Assembly (NCBI GenBank): GCA_945904015.1
Contig: CAMDPK010000002.1
Location: 1 to 64,000 of the forward strand
DNA length: 64,000 bases
Direction of reading: 5' to 3'
DNA from: Candidatus Kuenenia stuttgartensis
GTDB taxonomy: Bacteria; Planctomycetota; Planctomycetia; Planctomycetales; Planctomycetaceae
The notes beneath the pieces were generated by a model. That model was not told the origin of the DNA, made no database searches, and saw nothing but the letters and a program-made list of their open reading frames with translations. This document shows positions 44,611 to 53,461 of the stretch, piece after piece; within the stretch, counting starts at the first letter, position 1, and each line of letters starts with the position of its first letter. The position numbers and the translations under genes were made by a program.

Positions 44611-46359
44611 CTAGCGGCTGATGAAGTCCGGGTAGGCGTGAGCACCCATTTCCGGAACGTCCAAGCCTTCAATCTCGATCTCGCGGCTGACACGCAGCGG
44701 CGTGATCTTATCGCTGATTTTGAACCAGACGTAGGCCATCGTGAACCCGAAGACCCACACGACTCCGGCATCGATCAACTGCGCCCACAACTGCGAAGTA
44801 TCGCCGAAGAAGAGTCCGCGAACGCCGTCCGTGAGAACGCCGTCCTCGGCACCATTCGCGTCGTAGAGCGGGCGAACCACGTTGTTCCAGCCCATGCCGT
44901 ATTTGCCGTTGGCGAAGAGCCCCAGCGAGATCACTCCCCAAGTGCCGTTCACACCATGCACTGAGATCGCACCGACCGGATCGTCGACGCCTCGACGCTC
45001 CCAGAAGAAGACACTTTCCACGACCAGCACACCGGCAATCGCACCGATCACCACCGCCGCCCAGGAATCCACGAAGGCACAGGGAGCAGTGATCGCCACC
45101 AAGCCGGACAACATGCCGTTGCACAACATCGAGGGATCAGGCTTCATTCCCTTGGCCATCAGGTAGAACATCGTCGCGATCGCGCCCGTGATGCCGGCCA
45201 GCATGGTGTTCACGACGACCGCGCTGATGCGCAAGTCGGTGCCCGACAGCGTTGAGCCGGGATTGAACCCGAACCAACCAAATGCCAGGATAAACGTGCC
45301 GATCACCACCATCGGAACGTGGTGACCTGGAATGGCGACCGGTTTGCCATCCACAAACTTTCCGAGTCGCGGACCAATCACAATCGCACCCGCCAGTGCG
45401 ATGGCACCTCCCATCGCATGCACCACGCCAGATCCGGCGAAGTCCACGGCTCCGTGACCGAGTCCCATCGTGGTGCCGAGATTGGCCAACCAACCACCGC
45501 CCCAAACCCAGTTTGCATACAGGCAGTACGGCAACGCGACCCACAGACCGTACAGCACGAAATTCTTCCAAGACCAGCGCTCGCACATCGAACCGGTCGG
45601 AATCGTCGCGGTCGTGTCCATGAACACCATCATGAAGAAGAACAAGGCCATGACGCTGACGTCGTCCATGCCGTGCAGGAAGAAGCCTTTGGTGCCCATC
45701 AAGCCGTACGCAAAAATACCGGAACCTGGCGCGGTTTCTCCCAGGCCGATGCCGCTGTTCAGAATCGACGTTCCTGGGCCGAGCGACGAATACCAACCTG
45801 GTGCCACCGGTCCGTTGAACCAGTTGCCCCAACCGATTGCGAAGCCGTACGCCCAGAAGGCGATGCAGCCCAGCGGATAAATCATCATGTTCATCGTCAC
45901 GGTGTGCGCCGCATTCTTCGAGCGGCACAGACCGGTCTCAACCATCGCGAAACCCGCCTGCATGAACATGACCAGGAACCCGGCGATCAGCACCCAGACC
46001 ATATTGATCGAGAAGGTGTTGTGAGCGATCCGGTCATAAAGTTTGTCCGGCGTCATGTCCTTCGGCGGGCCGTCGCCGACGGGTCCGGCCGATGGAGTCG
46101 TCCAATAGCCCGCGGCACCACCACCAGCATCCGGCCAAAGCGCAGGCGCGGGAGCCGGCGGATTCGTGCCCGTGAAATACGGAGGCACCTCTGGTGCGGG
46201 GGCCGCAGTCGGTGCGGTTGTTTCCGGCGCGGCGACGGGGGCCGCAGCCTCGGTCGGCGCGACTTTCTCCGCGGTCTTCTCTTCCTGGGCGAACCCACAC
46301 ACGGCCCCGAAGGACAGCAGCAGTCCCAGGGCCATCAACGGCAAAAACCTTCGCAACAT
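44611..46359 (-). CDS. amtB: Ammonium transporter
   Basis: 582-residue Amt family channel. Signal-like N-terminus LLPLMALGLLLSFGAVCGFA is followed by an unusual 75-residue Ala/Pro-rich periplasmic extension before the first Amt helix (NMVWVLIAGFLVMFMQAGFAMVETG). Core motifs GSGVVHAMGGAIALAGAIVIGPRLGKF, FGWFGFNPGSTL and VHGVNGTWGVISLG are intact. ATG 46359 has AAGGAG upstream; longer frames to 46473 are not supported. Paired with glnB and preceded by a candidate sigma-54 promoter, as expected for nitrogen-controlled genes. Confidence 0.93.
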   Translation of the reverse strand: MLRRFLPLMALGLLLSFGAVCGFAQEEKTAEKVAPTEAAAPVAAPETTAPTAAPAPEVPPYFTGTNPPAPAPALWPDAGGGAAGYWTTPSAGPVGDGPPKDMTPDKLYDRIAHNTFSINMVWVLIAGFLVMFMQAGFAMVETGLCRSKNAAHTVTMNMMIYPLGCIAFWAYGFAIGWGNWFNGPVAPGWYSSLGPGTSILNSGIGLGETAPGSGIFAYGLMGTKGFFLHGMDDVSVMALFFFMMVFMDTTATIPTGSMCERWSWKNFVLYGLWVALPYCLYANWVWGGGWLANLGTTMGLGHGAVDFAGSGVVHAMGGAIALAGAIVIGPRLGKFVDGKPVAIPGHHVPMVVIGTFILAFGWFGFNPGSTLSGTDLRISAVVVNTMLAGITGAIATMFYLMAKGMKPDPSMLCNGMLSGLVAITAPCAFVDSWAAVVIGAIAGVLVVESVFFWERRGVDDPVGAISVHGVNGTWGVISLGLFANGKYGMGWNNVVRPLYDANGAEDGVLTDGVRGLFFGDTSQLWAQLIDAGVVWVFGFTMAYVWFKISDKITPLRVSREIEIEGLDVPEMGAHAYPDFISR

Positions 46360-46710
46360 TTTCGTCCGCTCCTTACGTAAACGAGGCATCACGGAAGCTC
46401 GCGAACCAGCGAGACGCTGTCCGAAACCCAGGCCGCAACAAACGGCGACAAGGCCGAGCCAGTAGTCATTCAACCCACCGCGCGAACCACCGAGGTCACA
46501 CGGGATTCAACGCCGGCCATTCGCGACACAAGCCGCTCGACACCGCCTCAGAACTGGCACACTCCGAGGTCTTGACCAACCACCATCAATCCGTTGAGCG
46601 GGGCTGATCACGTCGAACCTCTTGTCCCGCGCCATCGCCAGCCTTCCCGGCTCGCAACAGGCACAGCCAACAGCCGCCGCGCAGTCGCGCAGCAGCCGAG
46701 CGGTCATGTT

Positions 46711-46726
46711 GGCAACCACTGTGCCG
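46711..46726 (-). promoter_or_regulatory. Candidate sigma-54 promoter for amtB-glnB
   Basis: On the minus strand the sequence is CGGCACAGTGGTTGCC: GG and GC are separated by exactly 10 nt, matching the -24/-12 pattern (TGGCAC-N5-TTGC) with one deviation at the first base. Sigma-54 control of amtB-glnK operons is well known. The distance to the start codon, about 350 bp, is long, and no clear NtrC site was found. Confidence 0.5.
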
Positions 46727-46904
46727 AAAAGTCCGATGAGGCTCGTCGCCAAAGAGTGTCGAGACCGAGACGCTGGGATTTTTCCGAGAATTCTTCAATT
46801 TCTCACGTCCAAGAAATCTTGGGCAATCGTCCGGACTCGGCCTAAAACTACTCGGCAATGCCAGTCCCTTCAACTCCGCTGACCGAATCTCAAGCAGCCG
46901 CCAT

Positions 46905-46967
46905 CGTGGGGCAGGTTTTCAACCTGCCCGTGACATCCGGCCGGGCAGGTTGAAAACCTGCCCCACG
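46905..46967. repeat. Composite inverted repeat, family B (copy B4)
   Basis: 25-bp perfect arms (46905-46929 and 46943-46967) around 13 nt. Each arm is a hairpin with loop TTC or GAA. It lies about 115 bp before the TIM-barrel gene in the amtB divergent region. Confidence 0.92.
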
Positions 46968-47081
46968 TCTTGCCGCCGCAACCGCTCAAAGTCATGCTGC
47001 CGTTGGCTGCGACGCGAACCAGGCGGCCTCGGTCGCAGCCGGGATGGGCCGCCCGATTTTCCTCGCGCAGGAGCCTTCGCC

Positions 47082-48041
47082 ATGTCCAGCCATCCCACGT
47101 TTGGTTCGCGTTTTAGCCGTCGCAAAGTCCTGGCCACCGCCATCGCCGCCGGAGCCGCTTCGGCCTGGCATCCCATCACTCATTCGGCCGCCGCCGAGAA
47201 AGCGAAAACCGTCGTGACCAAAGGGAACATCAAACAGTCGATCGTCTTCTGGTGCTTCAACGTCGGGGGCGAGAAGTGGGACATCGAGAAGCAATGCCAA
47301 GTCGCCAAGCAGCTCGGTTGTGTGTCGATCGAGCTGGGTGACCACAAAGATTTCCCCGTCATCAAAAAGCACGGCCTGACCTGTGCGATCGCCGGCAATC
47401 GGATGCCCGGTGCTCCGTTCATGCGCGGATTGAACAACCCGGACTATCACGCCGAAGTCATCGCGCGGACGAAAGAGGCGATCGACGGCTGTGCCGAATA
47501 TGGCTACGGCAACGTGATCGCCTTCACCGGCTACAAGTGGAAGAAGGCTGAGGACGAAAAGAGCGGCGAGATCTCGCTGGCTGAGGGAGCCGACAACTGC
47601 GTCAAAGCCCTCAAAGAACTGTGTGCCTACGCCGACAAGAAGAACGTCAACATCTGCGTCGAGCACCTCAACACTCGCGATGGCTCGCATCCGATGAAAG
47701 GGCACCCCGGCTATCAGGGAGACGACATCGACTACGTCGCCAACATCGCTCGCCGAGTCGGCTCGCCGCGAGCGAAGATTCTGTTCGACATCTACCACGT
47801 TCAAATCATGAACGGCGACGTGATCCGCCGCATCGAGCAGTGCAAAGACGTCATCGGCCACATCCACACGGCAGGCAATCCCGGCCGAGCGGAACTCGAC
47901 GACAAGCAGGAGATCAACTACCCGCCGATCATGCGCAAGCTGCTGGAGATCGGCTACAAGGGCTACGTCGGCCAGGAATTCATTCCGACCCGTGACCCAT
48001 TCGTCGGCCTGACCGAAGCCGTCAAACTCTGCGACGTGTGA
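47082..48041 (+). CDS. Xylose isomerase-like TIM barrel protein (hydroxypyruvate isomerase-like), Tat signal
   Basis: 319-residue exported sugar-phosphate isomerase/epimerase family protein. Tat signal FSRRKVLATAIAAGAASAW. The barrel shows the metal-site pattern with CVEHLNTRDGSHPMKGHPGYQGDDIDYV, ILFDIYHVQIMNGDVIRRI, IGHIHTAGNPGRAELDDKQEINY and YVGQEFIPTRDPF, closest to hydroxypyruvate isomerase. AGGAG precedes ATG 47082. Export of such enzymes is frequent in planctomycetes; substrate unknown. Confidence 0.9.
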   Translation: MSSHPTFGSRFSRRKVLATAIAAGAASAWHPITHSAAAEKAKTVVTKGNIKQSIVFWCFNVGGEKWDIEKQCQVAKQLGCVSIELGDHKDFPVIKKHGLTCAIAGNRMPGAPFMRGLNNPDYHAEVIARTKEAIDGCAEYGYGNVIAFTGYKWKKAEDEKSGEISLAEGADNCVKALKELCAYADKKNVNICVEHLNTRDGSHPMKGHPGYQGDDIDYVANIARRVGSPRAKILFDIYHVQIMNGDVIRRIEQCKDVIGHIHTAGNPGRAELDDKQEINYPPIMRKLLEIGYKGYVGQEFIPTRDPFVGLTEAVKLCDV

Positions 48042-48051
48042 CGGCTACGTT

Positions 48052-49824
48052 CTACTCCGCCGCGTCCAACAACCGTTGCCAGCGAGCCATCAGCACGCGG
48101 TGGCCGCCGGACGCTGGATCGTCCTCGTCAATTTCTTTCAACGCGCGGATCGCCGGTTTGAGTTTTTTCAGCTTCACCAAAGCCGTCGCCATCAGAGATT
48201 GATTGGCGGCCACCCAGCCGCCGCTCGAATGTTGATTGGCGTAGACGACGCATTGATCGACAGCCGCCTGCGTCCGGTTTTGTTCGAACTGGCAGAGCGC
48301 CAACCAGAAGCACGCATCGTCGCCCGCCAACAGGTGCAGCTTGCGAACGTGAGCATACTCCGGCTGCATCAGCATTCCTCGCAACACTTGTGTCGCCGTC
48401 GCGCCGACAACGGAGAGGTCATCCTTTTGCTTGCCGTCGAGAGCCACAATATGCAGTCCTTTCGCCGTGGGCGGGTCCACGTCGTACAGCTGCGCCGCTA
48501 AATAACCGGGGATGACGTCGGACCAGCGACCCATGACATGCTCCATTCGTCGTTTCATCATGATCCGTTCGGGCTTGGCAAACTCCAAATCGAAACTACG
48601 GCCATCCGGCTTCGCCAGAAATCGTTGCACGCGAACCGGAGCGGCCAGCGAGTGCGACAGCTTGAGAAGTTCCTTTTGCTGTTCGCGAGTCATCCGCATA
48701 GTTGTTTCACGCACGATTTCCGGGTACGGCCAGATGGCGACATCGTCCGCCGACCAAGCCGCAGCAGGATGCTTGGCCACGCGCGACCACAAGCCGGGTT
48801 GATCCTCCGAATCCTCCAACGAGTCGGACACAACCACCGAATTGTCGCCGGTCAGCTCTTGTTGCAACCGCTTCATGCGAATCGACAGTTGCTCTGAATG
48901 ACAAATCAGCTCGACCTGTGGAGCCTCCAGCATCGCCGCCGTCAGGGTGAACTTGTCACCGCTTTCGCGGGCGATCGCCTCCAACAGTTTCGGATCGCGC
49001 TGCGCTTGCCGCAACGACATCGGCAAACGGGGCAGCGCGGATTTCGGATCGGCGACATCGGCGGTCAACGGCAAGCCCAGCGTTGGATCGAACAGCAAAA
49101 TATCCTTCTCGAACAGAACACCTACCAAGAAGTTCTCATCGCTCGCAGCCTCATCAGCCGTGCGACGTGGCGAGAGAATCACTGAGTCCACGTTGCGTTG
49201 CCGCAACAACTCCGCGAACGCCCAAGCTCGATCGGCGGCAGTGCCCCGGCCGAGGACCATCACGTCAAACGGTCCCGCCGGAGCTTGACGGCTGCGCGGC
49301 GGAATCAGCACGACATTGCGAACGACATAATCAAACAGATTCACGACGACGTCGAGATCCTTCTCCGCGTCGCCCGCAGCGAACCTTGTCGCCTTGCTGG
49401 CCCACAGACAGTCCCGCAGGTACATCGCGTCGCGTTCGACGAATTGCTCCAGCGAGACCTGTTCAATCCATTCTTTCGGCAACGATTTCAAGAGGCCGTG
49501 CGGACGATGTGGCTCCCAACCCTCTCCGCGTTTTTCGGCTTCGGCTTTCGCCCCTTTGGCCCACTCGTTGAGCACCGCGATCGCCTGTTCGGGACCAGAC
49601 GCGATGCCGAGTTTTTCCGGCCGCAGACCCTCCATCGCGTTCTGCAAGTTCCGGAGAATGCGTGACTCCGCCTGTTGATCGGCTTGCTCGCTCTGTGACT
49701 TGTCGGACTTGTTGGTCGCCGCCGGCGGCGCGCAGCCAGACCAAAGTAGAACCAGACTCAACAACACACTCCGCGAATCCCATCGGAACAGACTGCGGGA
49801 ACAAACTCGATCGGCATCTCGCAT
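48052..49824 (-). CDS. Lipoprotein with transglutaminase-like region lacking the catalytic cysteine
   Basis: 590-residue predicted lipoprotein (LLSLVLLWSGCAPPAATN). Residues about 150-260 (LFDYVVRNVVLIPP, GRGTAADRAWAFAELLRQRNVDSVILSPR, LLFDPTLGLPL) follow the layout of the transglutaminase-like fold, but the position of the catalytic Cys in the usual GxCxDxA segment is occupied by Thr-Ala, so it is probably inactive or misassigned. The C-terminal 150 residues (ACFWLALCQFEQNRTQAAVDQCVVYANQ; NQSLMATALVKLKKLKPAIRALKEID) look like TPR repeats. It follows kdsA after 45 bp on the same strand. No function is known. Confidence 0.65.
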   Translation of the reverse strand: MRDADRVCSRSLFRWDSRSVLLSLVLLWSGCAPPAATNKSDKSQSEQADQQAESRILRNLQNAMEGLRPEKLGIASGPEQAIAVLNEWAKGAKAEAEKRGEGWEPHRPHGLLKSLPKEWIEQVSLEQFVERDAMYLRDCLWASKATRFAAGDAEKDLDVVVNLFDYVVRNVVLIPPRSRQAPAGPFDVMVLGRGTAADRAWAFAELLRQRNVDSVILSPRRTADEAASDENFLVGVLFEKDILLFDPTLGLPLTADVADPKSALPRLPMSLRQAQRDPKLLEAIARESGDKFTLTAAMLEAPQVELICHSEQLSIRMKRLQQELTGDNSVVVSDSLEDSEDQPGLWSRVAKHPAAAWSADDVAIWPYPEIVRETTMRMTREQQKELLKLSHSLAAPVRVQRFLAKPDGRSFDLEFAKPERIMMKRRMEHVMGRWSDVIPGYLAAQLYDVDPPTAKGLHIVALDGKQKDDLSVVGATATQVLRGMLMQPEYAHVRKLHLLAGDDACFWLALCQFEQNRTQAAVDQCVVYANQHSSGGWVAANQSLMATALVKLKKLKPAIRALKEIDEDDPASGGHRVLMARWQRLLDAAE

Positions 49825-49869
49825 GAAAACAACCTTCGGCCAAGGAACGGAATGAAGAATCGCTGACGT

Positions 49870-50718
49870 TTACTCGCCCACGGCGGTCATTTCCAGGAAC
49901 AGCGACCGCAGCCGAGCCAGTTGATTGAACAGCCGTGTTACGTCGGAAAGTCGCAGCATGTTGGGACCGTCGCTGAGTGCTCGATCGGGATCGGGGTGCG
50001 TTTCCAGAAACACTGCGTCGCAACCGGCCGCGACGGCGGCTCGCGAGAGCGTCGGCACCATCTCGCGCTGGCCGCCGGTCGTGCTGCCCCCCGGCATCTG
50101 CACGCTGTGCGTCGCGTCGTAACACACGGGAGCACCGCTGCGCTGCATGATCGGGATGCACCGAAAGTCGTTGACCAACCGGCCGTATCCAAACGTCGTC
50201 CCGCGCTCGGTCAGCAGCACGCGCGGGCAGCCGGCCTCTTCGCATTTCTTGACGATGTGCGTTGTGTCTTCGGCCGCGACAAACTGCGGCTTCTTGATGT
50301 TGACCACGCCACCGCTCGCGGCACACGCCGTCGCGATCGCGTGAACCAAATCGGTCTGTCGCGCGAGAAACGCCGGCACTTGCAGGATCTGACACACCTT
50401 CGCGGCCGGCTCGGCTTGCTGCGGTTCATGAATGTCGGTCGTCACCGGCAACCCAGTCACCTCGCGCACCTTCGCGAGAATTTCGAGGCCGCGTTCCAGG
50501 CCGGGTCCACGGAAGCTGTGAAAGCTCGTCCGATTGGCTTTGTCGAAGCTCGATTTGAAGACCAGTTGCCAATCGTTGGCGTCCGCCCACTCGGCCAACC
50601 GCTTGGCGACGTCGAGCACCAGTTGTTCGCTCTCGATGACGCACGGCCCGGCAATGAACAGCAGCGGATGCCCCGCACCGCACTGCATGTTGCCAATTCT
50701 GATCGGGTTGTCTGGCAT
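49870..50718 (-). CDS. kdsA: 3-deoxy-D-manno-octulosonate 8-phosphate synthase
   Basis: 282-residue cytosolic aldolase of Kdo biosynthesis, joining arabinose 5-phosphate and phosphoenolpyruvate. Diagnostic sequence: [92 protein letters not shown]-type VNIKKPQF and [14 protein letters not shown] Kdo pathway points to an LPS-bearing outer membrane. Repeat L1 lies directly upstream. Confidence 0.96.
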   Translation of the reverse strand: MPDNPIRIGNMQCGAGHPLLFIAGPCVIESEQLVLDVAKRLAEWADANDWQLVFKSSFDKANRTSFHSFRGPGLERGLEILAKVREVTGLPVTTDIHEPQQAEPAAKVCQILQVPAFLARQTDLVHAIATACAASGGVVNIKKPQFVAAEDTTHIVKKCEEAGCPRVLLTERGTTFGYGRLVNDFRCIPIMQRSGAPVCYDATHSVQMPGGSTTGGQREMVPTLSRAAVAAGCDAVFLETHPDPDRALSDGPNMLRLSDVTRLFNQLARLRSLFLEMTAVGE

Positions 50719-50746
50719 GATTCCGTTCCGCCCTTCGCTTCCAACT

Positions 50747-50848
50747 CAGTGCAAAGTGCAAAGTGCAGAGTGACGAGTGCAAAGTGAAAAATGTCTGAAC
50801 GAGATTCTCACTTTGCACTTTGCAGTCTTCACTCTGCACTTGGCACTG
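50747..50848. repeat. Composite inverted repeat, family L (copy L1)
   Basis: Left arm is a tandem of AGTGCAAAGTGC/AGTGCAGAGTG units (50747-50790), right arm the imperfect complement (50806-50848). It occupies most of the gap between the lipid kinase and kdsA genes. The same unit family recurs at 60332-60472. Confidence 0.82.
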
Positions 50849-50882
50849 TCCTATTCGATCCTCAAACCGAGACGTGATGACT

Positions 50883-51755
50883 TCACGGCGCGAACACCTC
50901 CAGCGCCGCCGGCAGCAGTTCCAGCGTCACGGGCGTGAACCCTGCCGGGTCGCCGTCCATTTGCCACGGGACCGCGACGTCCGCTTCGATTCGCACTCGC
51001 GACGCCTTCAGGCACGTCACATCGGCCAGCTTTTGATGCCGTCCGGCGATCACATGCCCAAAGTACCGCACCATTTGAAATGTCGAGCCTCGCTCAAAAA
51101 GGCACAAGTCCAACTGACCGTCTTCGGCAGTGGCTTGCGGAGCAAACGGAATCCCGTAGGCGTACTTCGGCACGTTGACCGCAATCAGCAGTCGCGCGAG
51201 TCGCGGCTGCGGCTCGTCGTTCACAAAGACTCGCACGGGCGGATGATCGTACTTGCGGATCGAGTGCCACATCGGCGGCACGTAGTGCCATTTGCGGATG
51301 TTGCCGCGCCGACTTGCGTGCGCCCGCTGCAAGACGGCCGCATCGAAGCCGCAGCTCGCCATCAACGTGAACCGCCGCCCGTTGAGCTGTCCGAGATCGA
51401 GCCTGCGCCGCGAGCCGCTCGCAATCAATTCGGCGACTTGTACTCCCGACGGCTGAATTCTGAGATACTTCGCCAGCAGATTCTCAGTCCCCAGCGGCAA
51501 CGTCGCGAGCGGCAATCCCGGATACCGATTCACCACGTCGCCAATCGTCCCGTCGCCGCCGGCCGCGACCACGCACACGAGATGCTCTCGCGCCGCGGGA
51601 TCGGCCAGCTTCGCCTGCATGCGTTCACGACTCGCAAACAGACGCGGCTGAATTCCGCGTCGTTTCAGTTCGCGGATCAATTCCAGCAAAACGCCGCGAC
51701 GAGTCCCCGTTCCGGAGGTCGGATTTCGCTGAATCGCCACCCACGGACGCTTCAT
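50883..51755 (-). CDS. Diacylglycerol kinase-like lipid kinase (YegS/BmrU family)
   Basis: 290-residue kinase of the DAGK catalytic family. WVAIQRNPTSGTGTRRGVLLELIRELKRRG at the start, the nucleotide-binding VCVVAAGGDGTIGDVVNRYPGLPLATLPLGTENLLAKYL, and the C-terminal MDGDPAGFTPVTLELLP (the usual DGE variant). The start overlaps the stop of the HAD gene by 4 bp. Likely phosphorylates a lipid headgroup; substrate not determinable. Confidence 0.9.
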   Translation of the reverse strand: MKRPWVAIQRNPTSGTGTRRGVLLELIRELKRRGIQPRLFASRERMQAKLADPAAREHLVCVVAAGGDGTIGDVVNRYPGLPLATLPLGTENLLAKYLRIQPSGVQVAELIASGSRRRLDLGQLNGRRFTLMASCGFDAAVLQRAHASRRGNIRKWHYVPPMWHSIRKYDHPPVRVFVNDEPQPRLARLLIAVNVPKYAYGIPFAPQATAEDGQLDLCLFERGSTFQMVRYFGHVIAGRHQKLADVTCLKASRVRIEADVAVPWQMDGDPAGFTPVTLELLPAALEVFAP

Positions 51756-52447
51756 GGCAACATCTCCAGCAGGTCGCTGAGTTGCCGCAACTCCGAGTGA
51801 TCCACCTCGCGCCGCAGGTGCAAGGCCGCGATTCCGGCCGCGCGTGCCGATTCGACATCGTTCACCAAATCGTCACCGATCATCAGCACTTCGCTCGGAT
51901 CGCATTCCGCAGCCGCAACGACGGCGGAATAAAAACCACGATGCGTCTTTCGGTATCCGACCAGAGACGAGATGACTCGACAGCGGACATCGCGCAATTC
52001 GGCCAGTCCGTCACAGACGCGATTCAGCCGCGAGTCGAAATTCGACGCGATCAGCACTCGATAGCCACGTTGGCTGAGTTCCTTCAGCGTCACGGCGACA
52101 TCGTCAAAACACCGCCACGATTCCGGCTGCCCGAAGTGCTCGAACAACGACTCAAAACACGCGGAGGGATCGGTCACATCCGGCAAGACCTCCTGTACGA
52201 CCTGTCGCCAGAATTCACGCTCATACTCTTCGTTCGTCCGGCCCGGCTCGCCGAATTTCTCGACCGCCGATTCGTCGGCGCGGCGGAAGGCGTCGGCAAA
52301 CCGCAACCGAACTTCTTCGGCGGGCAGTCGCGATCCAAACCGCTGGCCATGCAGCGCGTACGCCGCAGCGACCGATGGCTCGGCATAGATCAACGTCCCC
52401 ACGGCATCCAGCGCAATGCACCGAAATCGCTTCGCCGAGCCACTCAT
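51752..52447 (-). CDS. HAD-superfamily hydrolase
   Basis: 231-residue phosphatase-type protein. Motif I CIALDAVGTLIY with nucleophile Asp14 (the second Asp of the usual DxD is Val), helical cap region, motif II VLIASNFDSR, and the terminal EVLMIGDDLVNDVESARAAGIAALHL. Loss of the second motif I Asp may weaken phosphatase activity but is also seen in some REG-2-like members. ATG 52447 has AAGGAGGT 4-5 nt upstream, a strong site, so the longer frame to 52573 is rejected. Coupled to the lipid kinase gene. Confidence 0.88.
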   Translation of the reverse strand: MSGSAKRFRCIALDAVGTLIYAEPSVAAAYALHGQRFGSRLPAEEVRLRFADAFRRADESAVEKFGEPGRTNEEYEREFWRQVVQEVLPDVTDPSACFESLFEHFGQPESWRCFDDVAVTLKELSQRGYRVLIASNFDSRLNRVCDGLAELRDVRCRVISSLVGYRKTHRGFYSAVVAAAECDPSEVLMIGDDLVNDVESARAAGIAALHLRREVDHSELRQLSDLLEMLP

Positions 52448-52544
52448 TCGTACCTCCTTGAGTTCCACATTTCGCAGTCTGTCGCCACTCGCACGGATCG
52501 CCAAGCCCAACACCGACGAGACGAGGTGGAGCCGCAACCCAAAA

Positions 52545-52633
52545 TAACCCGAAGCGTCAGCGAGGGCGAACACTTCAAATGACTGTGAATTGAACGCGTA
52601 TTGAAGCTTCGCCCTCGCTGACGCTTCGGGTTA
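52545..52633. repeat. Inverted repeat, family F
   Basis: Perfect 26-bp arms (52545-52570 and 52608-52633; core CCCGAAGCGTCAGCGAGGGC) around 37 nt. It lies in the divergent gap between the HAD and pseudouridine synthase genes. Unlike most others its arms do not fold well on their own. Confidence 0.9.
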
Positions 52634-52693
52634 CTTTTGCAGTACGCTGCGACACTTCACCGATCAAAACAGAACCAGTCAGCGAGTCTGCTC

Positions 52694-53392
52694 GTGAATC
52701 ACGATCCAGCAAACGTGCCGCGATCAAACCAAAAACTCAAAGTCTTGTTTGAGGACAATCATTGCCTCGCGTTGCTCAAGCCGACACGCCTTTTGACGAT
52801 GGGCGACCGCACCGGCGATGTGTCACTGGTCGATCTGGCTCGCGAATATTTGCGGCGAAAATACGACAAGCCGGGTAACGTGTTTGTCGGAGTCGTGCAT
52901 CGACTGGACCGGCCGGTGTCAGGAGTGCTGGTGTTCGCTCGGACGAGCAAAGCGGCGGCGCGGTTGTCGGAGCAGTTTCGGAAACACTCGGTTCGCAAGT
53001 TCTATCACTGCGTGATCGAGGGCCGTCCGACGAAACCAACCGGCGAGTTAGTCGATTTGCTGGCCAAGGATGAGGCACGAAATCTGAGTCGGACAGTCCA
53101 GAGGTCAGAAGAAGGCAAACTGTCACGGCTGTCGTATCGCTGCTTGAAGTCGGTCGGTTCGCTGAGCTTGTTGGAAATCGAATTGCTCACCGGCCGCAGT
53201 CATCAGATTCGAGTGCAGTTGTCGTCTCGCGGATGGCCCATCTGCGGTGATGCGAAATACGGCTCGAAGACGAAACTCGACGGCTGGTTGGCTCTGCACG
53301 CAGCCTCGCTGACGTTCGAGCATCCGACGCAACGCGAACCGATCACAGTGACCGCTCCGCATTCGACCGAATGGAAGCGGTTCGGCGTGTAG
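52694..53392 (+). CDS. RluA-family pseudouridine synthase
   Basis: About 232 residues. The catalytic motif VVHRLDRPVSG with Asp72 is intact, as are LFEDNHCLALLKPTRLLTM and LTGRSHQIRVQLSSRGWPICGDAKYGS. It lacks an S4 domain, so it is of the RluA/RluC-like short type. It isomerises uridines in rRNA or tRNA; the target is unknown. The start is uncertain: GTG at 52694 is used, with GTG 52715 and TTG 52637 as alternatives. Its stop lies 4 bp before repeat C3. Confidence 0.88.
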   Translation: MNHDPANVPRSNQKLKVLFEDNHCLALLKPTRLLTMGDRTGDVSLVDLAREYLRRKYDKPGNVFVGVVHRLDRPVSGVLVFARTSKAAARLSEQFRKHSVRKFYHCVIEGRPTKPTGELVDLLAKDEARNLSRTVQRSEEGKLSRLSYRCLKSVGSLSLLEIELLTGRSHQIRVQLSSRGWPICGDAKYGSKTKLDGWLALHAASLTFEHPTQREPITVTAPHSTEWKRFGV

Positions 53393-53396
53393 CTGG

Positions 53397-53461
53397 AGGA
53401 TGGGCACTCTTGCCCGTCCCTTTTCGGACGAACAGCGGACGGGCAAGAGTGCCCATCCTAC
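53397..53461. repeat. Composite inverted repeat, family C, at a convergent junction (copy C3)
   Basis: Left arm GAGGATGGGCACTCTTGCCC and right arm GGGCAAGAGTGCCCATCCTAC around a short centre. It fills the gap between the rluA-type and aldo/keto reductase genes. The right-end CTAC contains the reductase stop codon TAG (53458-53460). At the left end GTAG has become GGAG. Confidence 0.9.

Larger units (their letters stand above)
46360..47081. other. Long divergent intergenic region (about 720 bp) between amtB and a TIM-barrel gene
   Basis: No credible gene was seen; short frames lack ribosome sites and family features. It contains a candidate sigma-54 promoter for amtB (46711-46726) and repeat B4 (46905-46967). 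If that promoter is real, amtB mRNA carries a leader of about 340 nt. Confidence 0.45.

Noticed and set aside
46586-46873. Minus-strand open frame of 95 residues in the amtB upstream gap
   Set aside because: No ribosome site, no conserved features, and it overlaps the candidate sigma-54 promoter.
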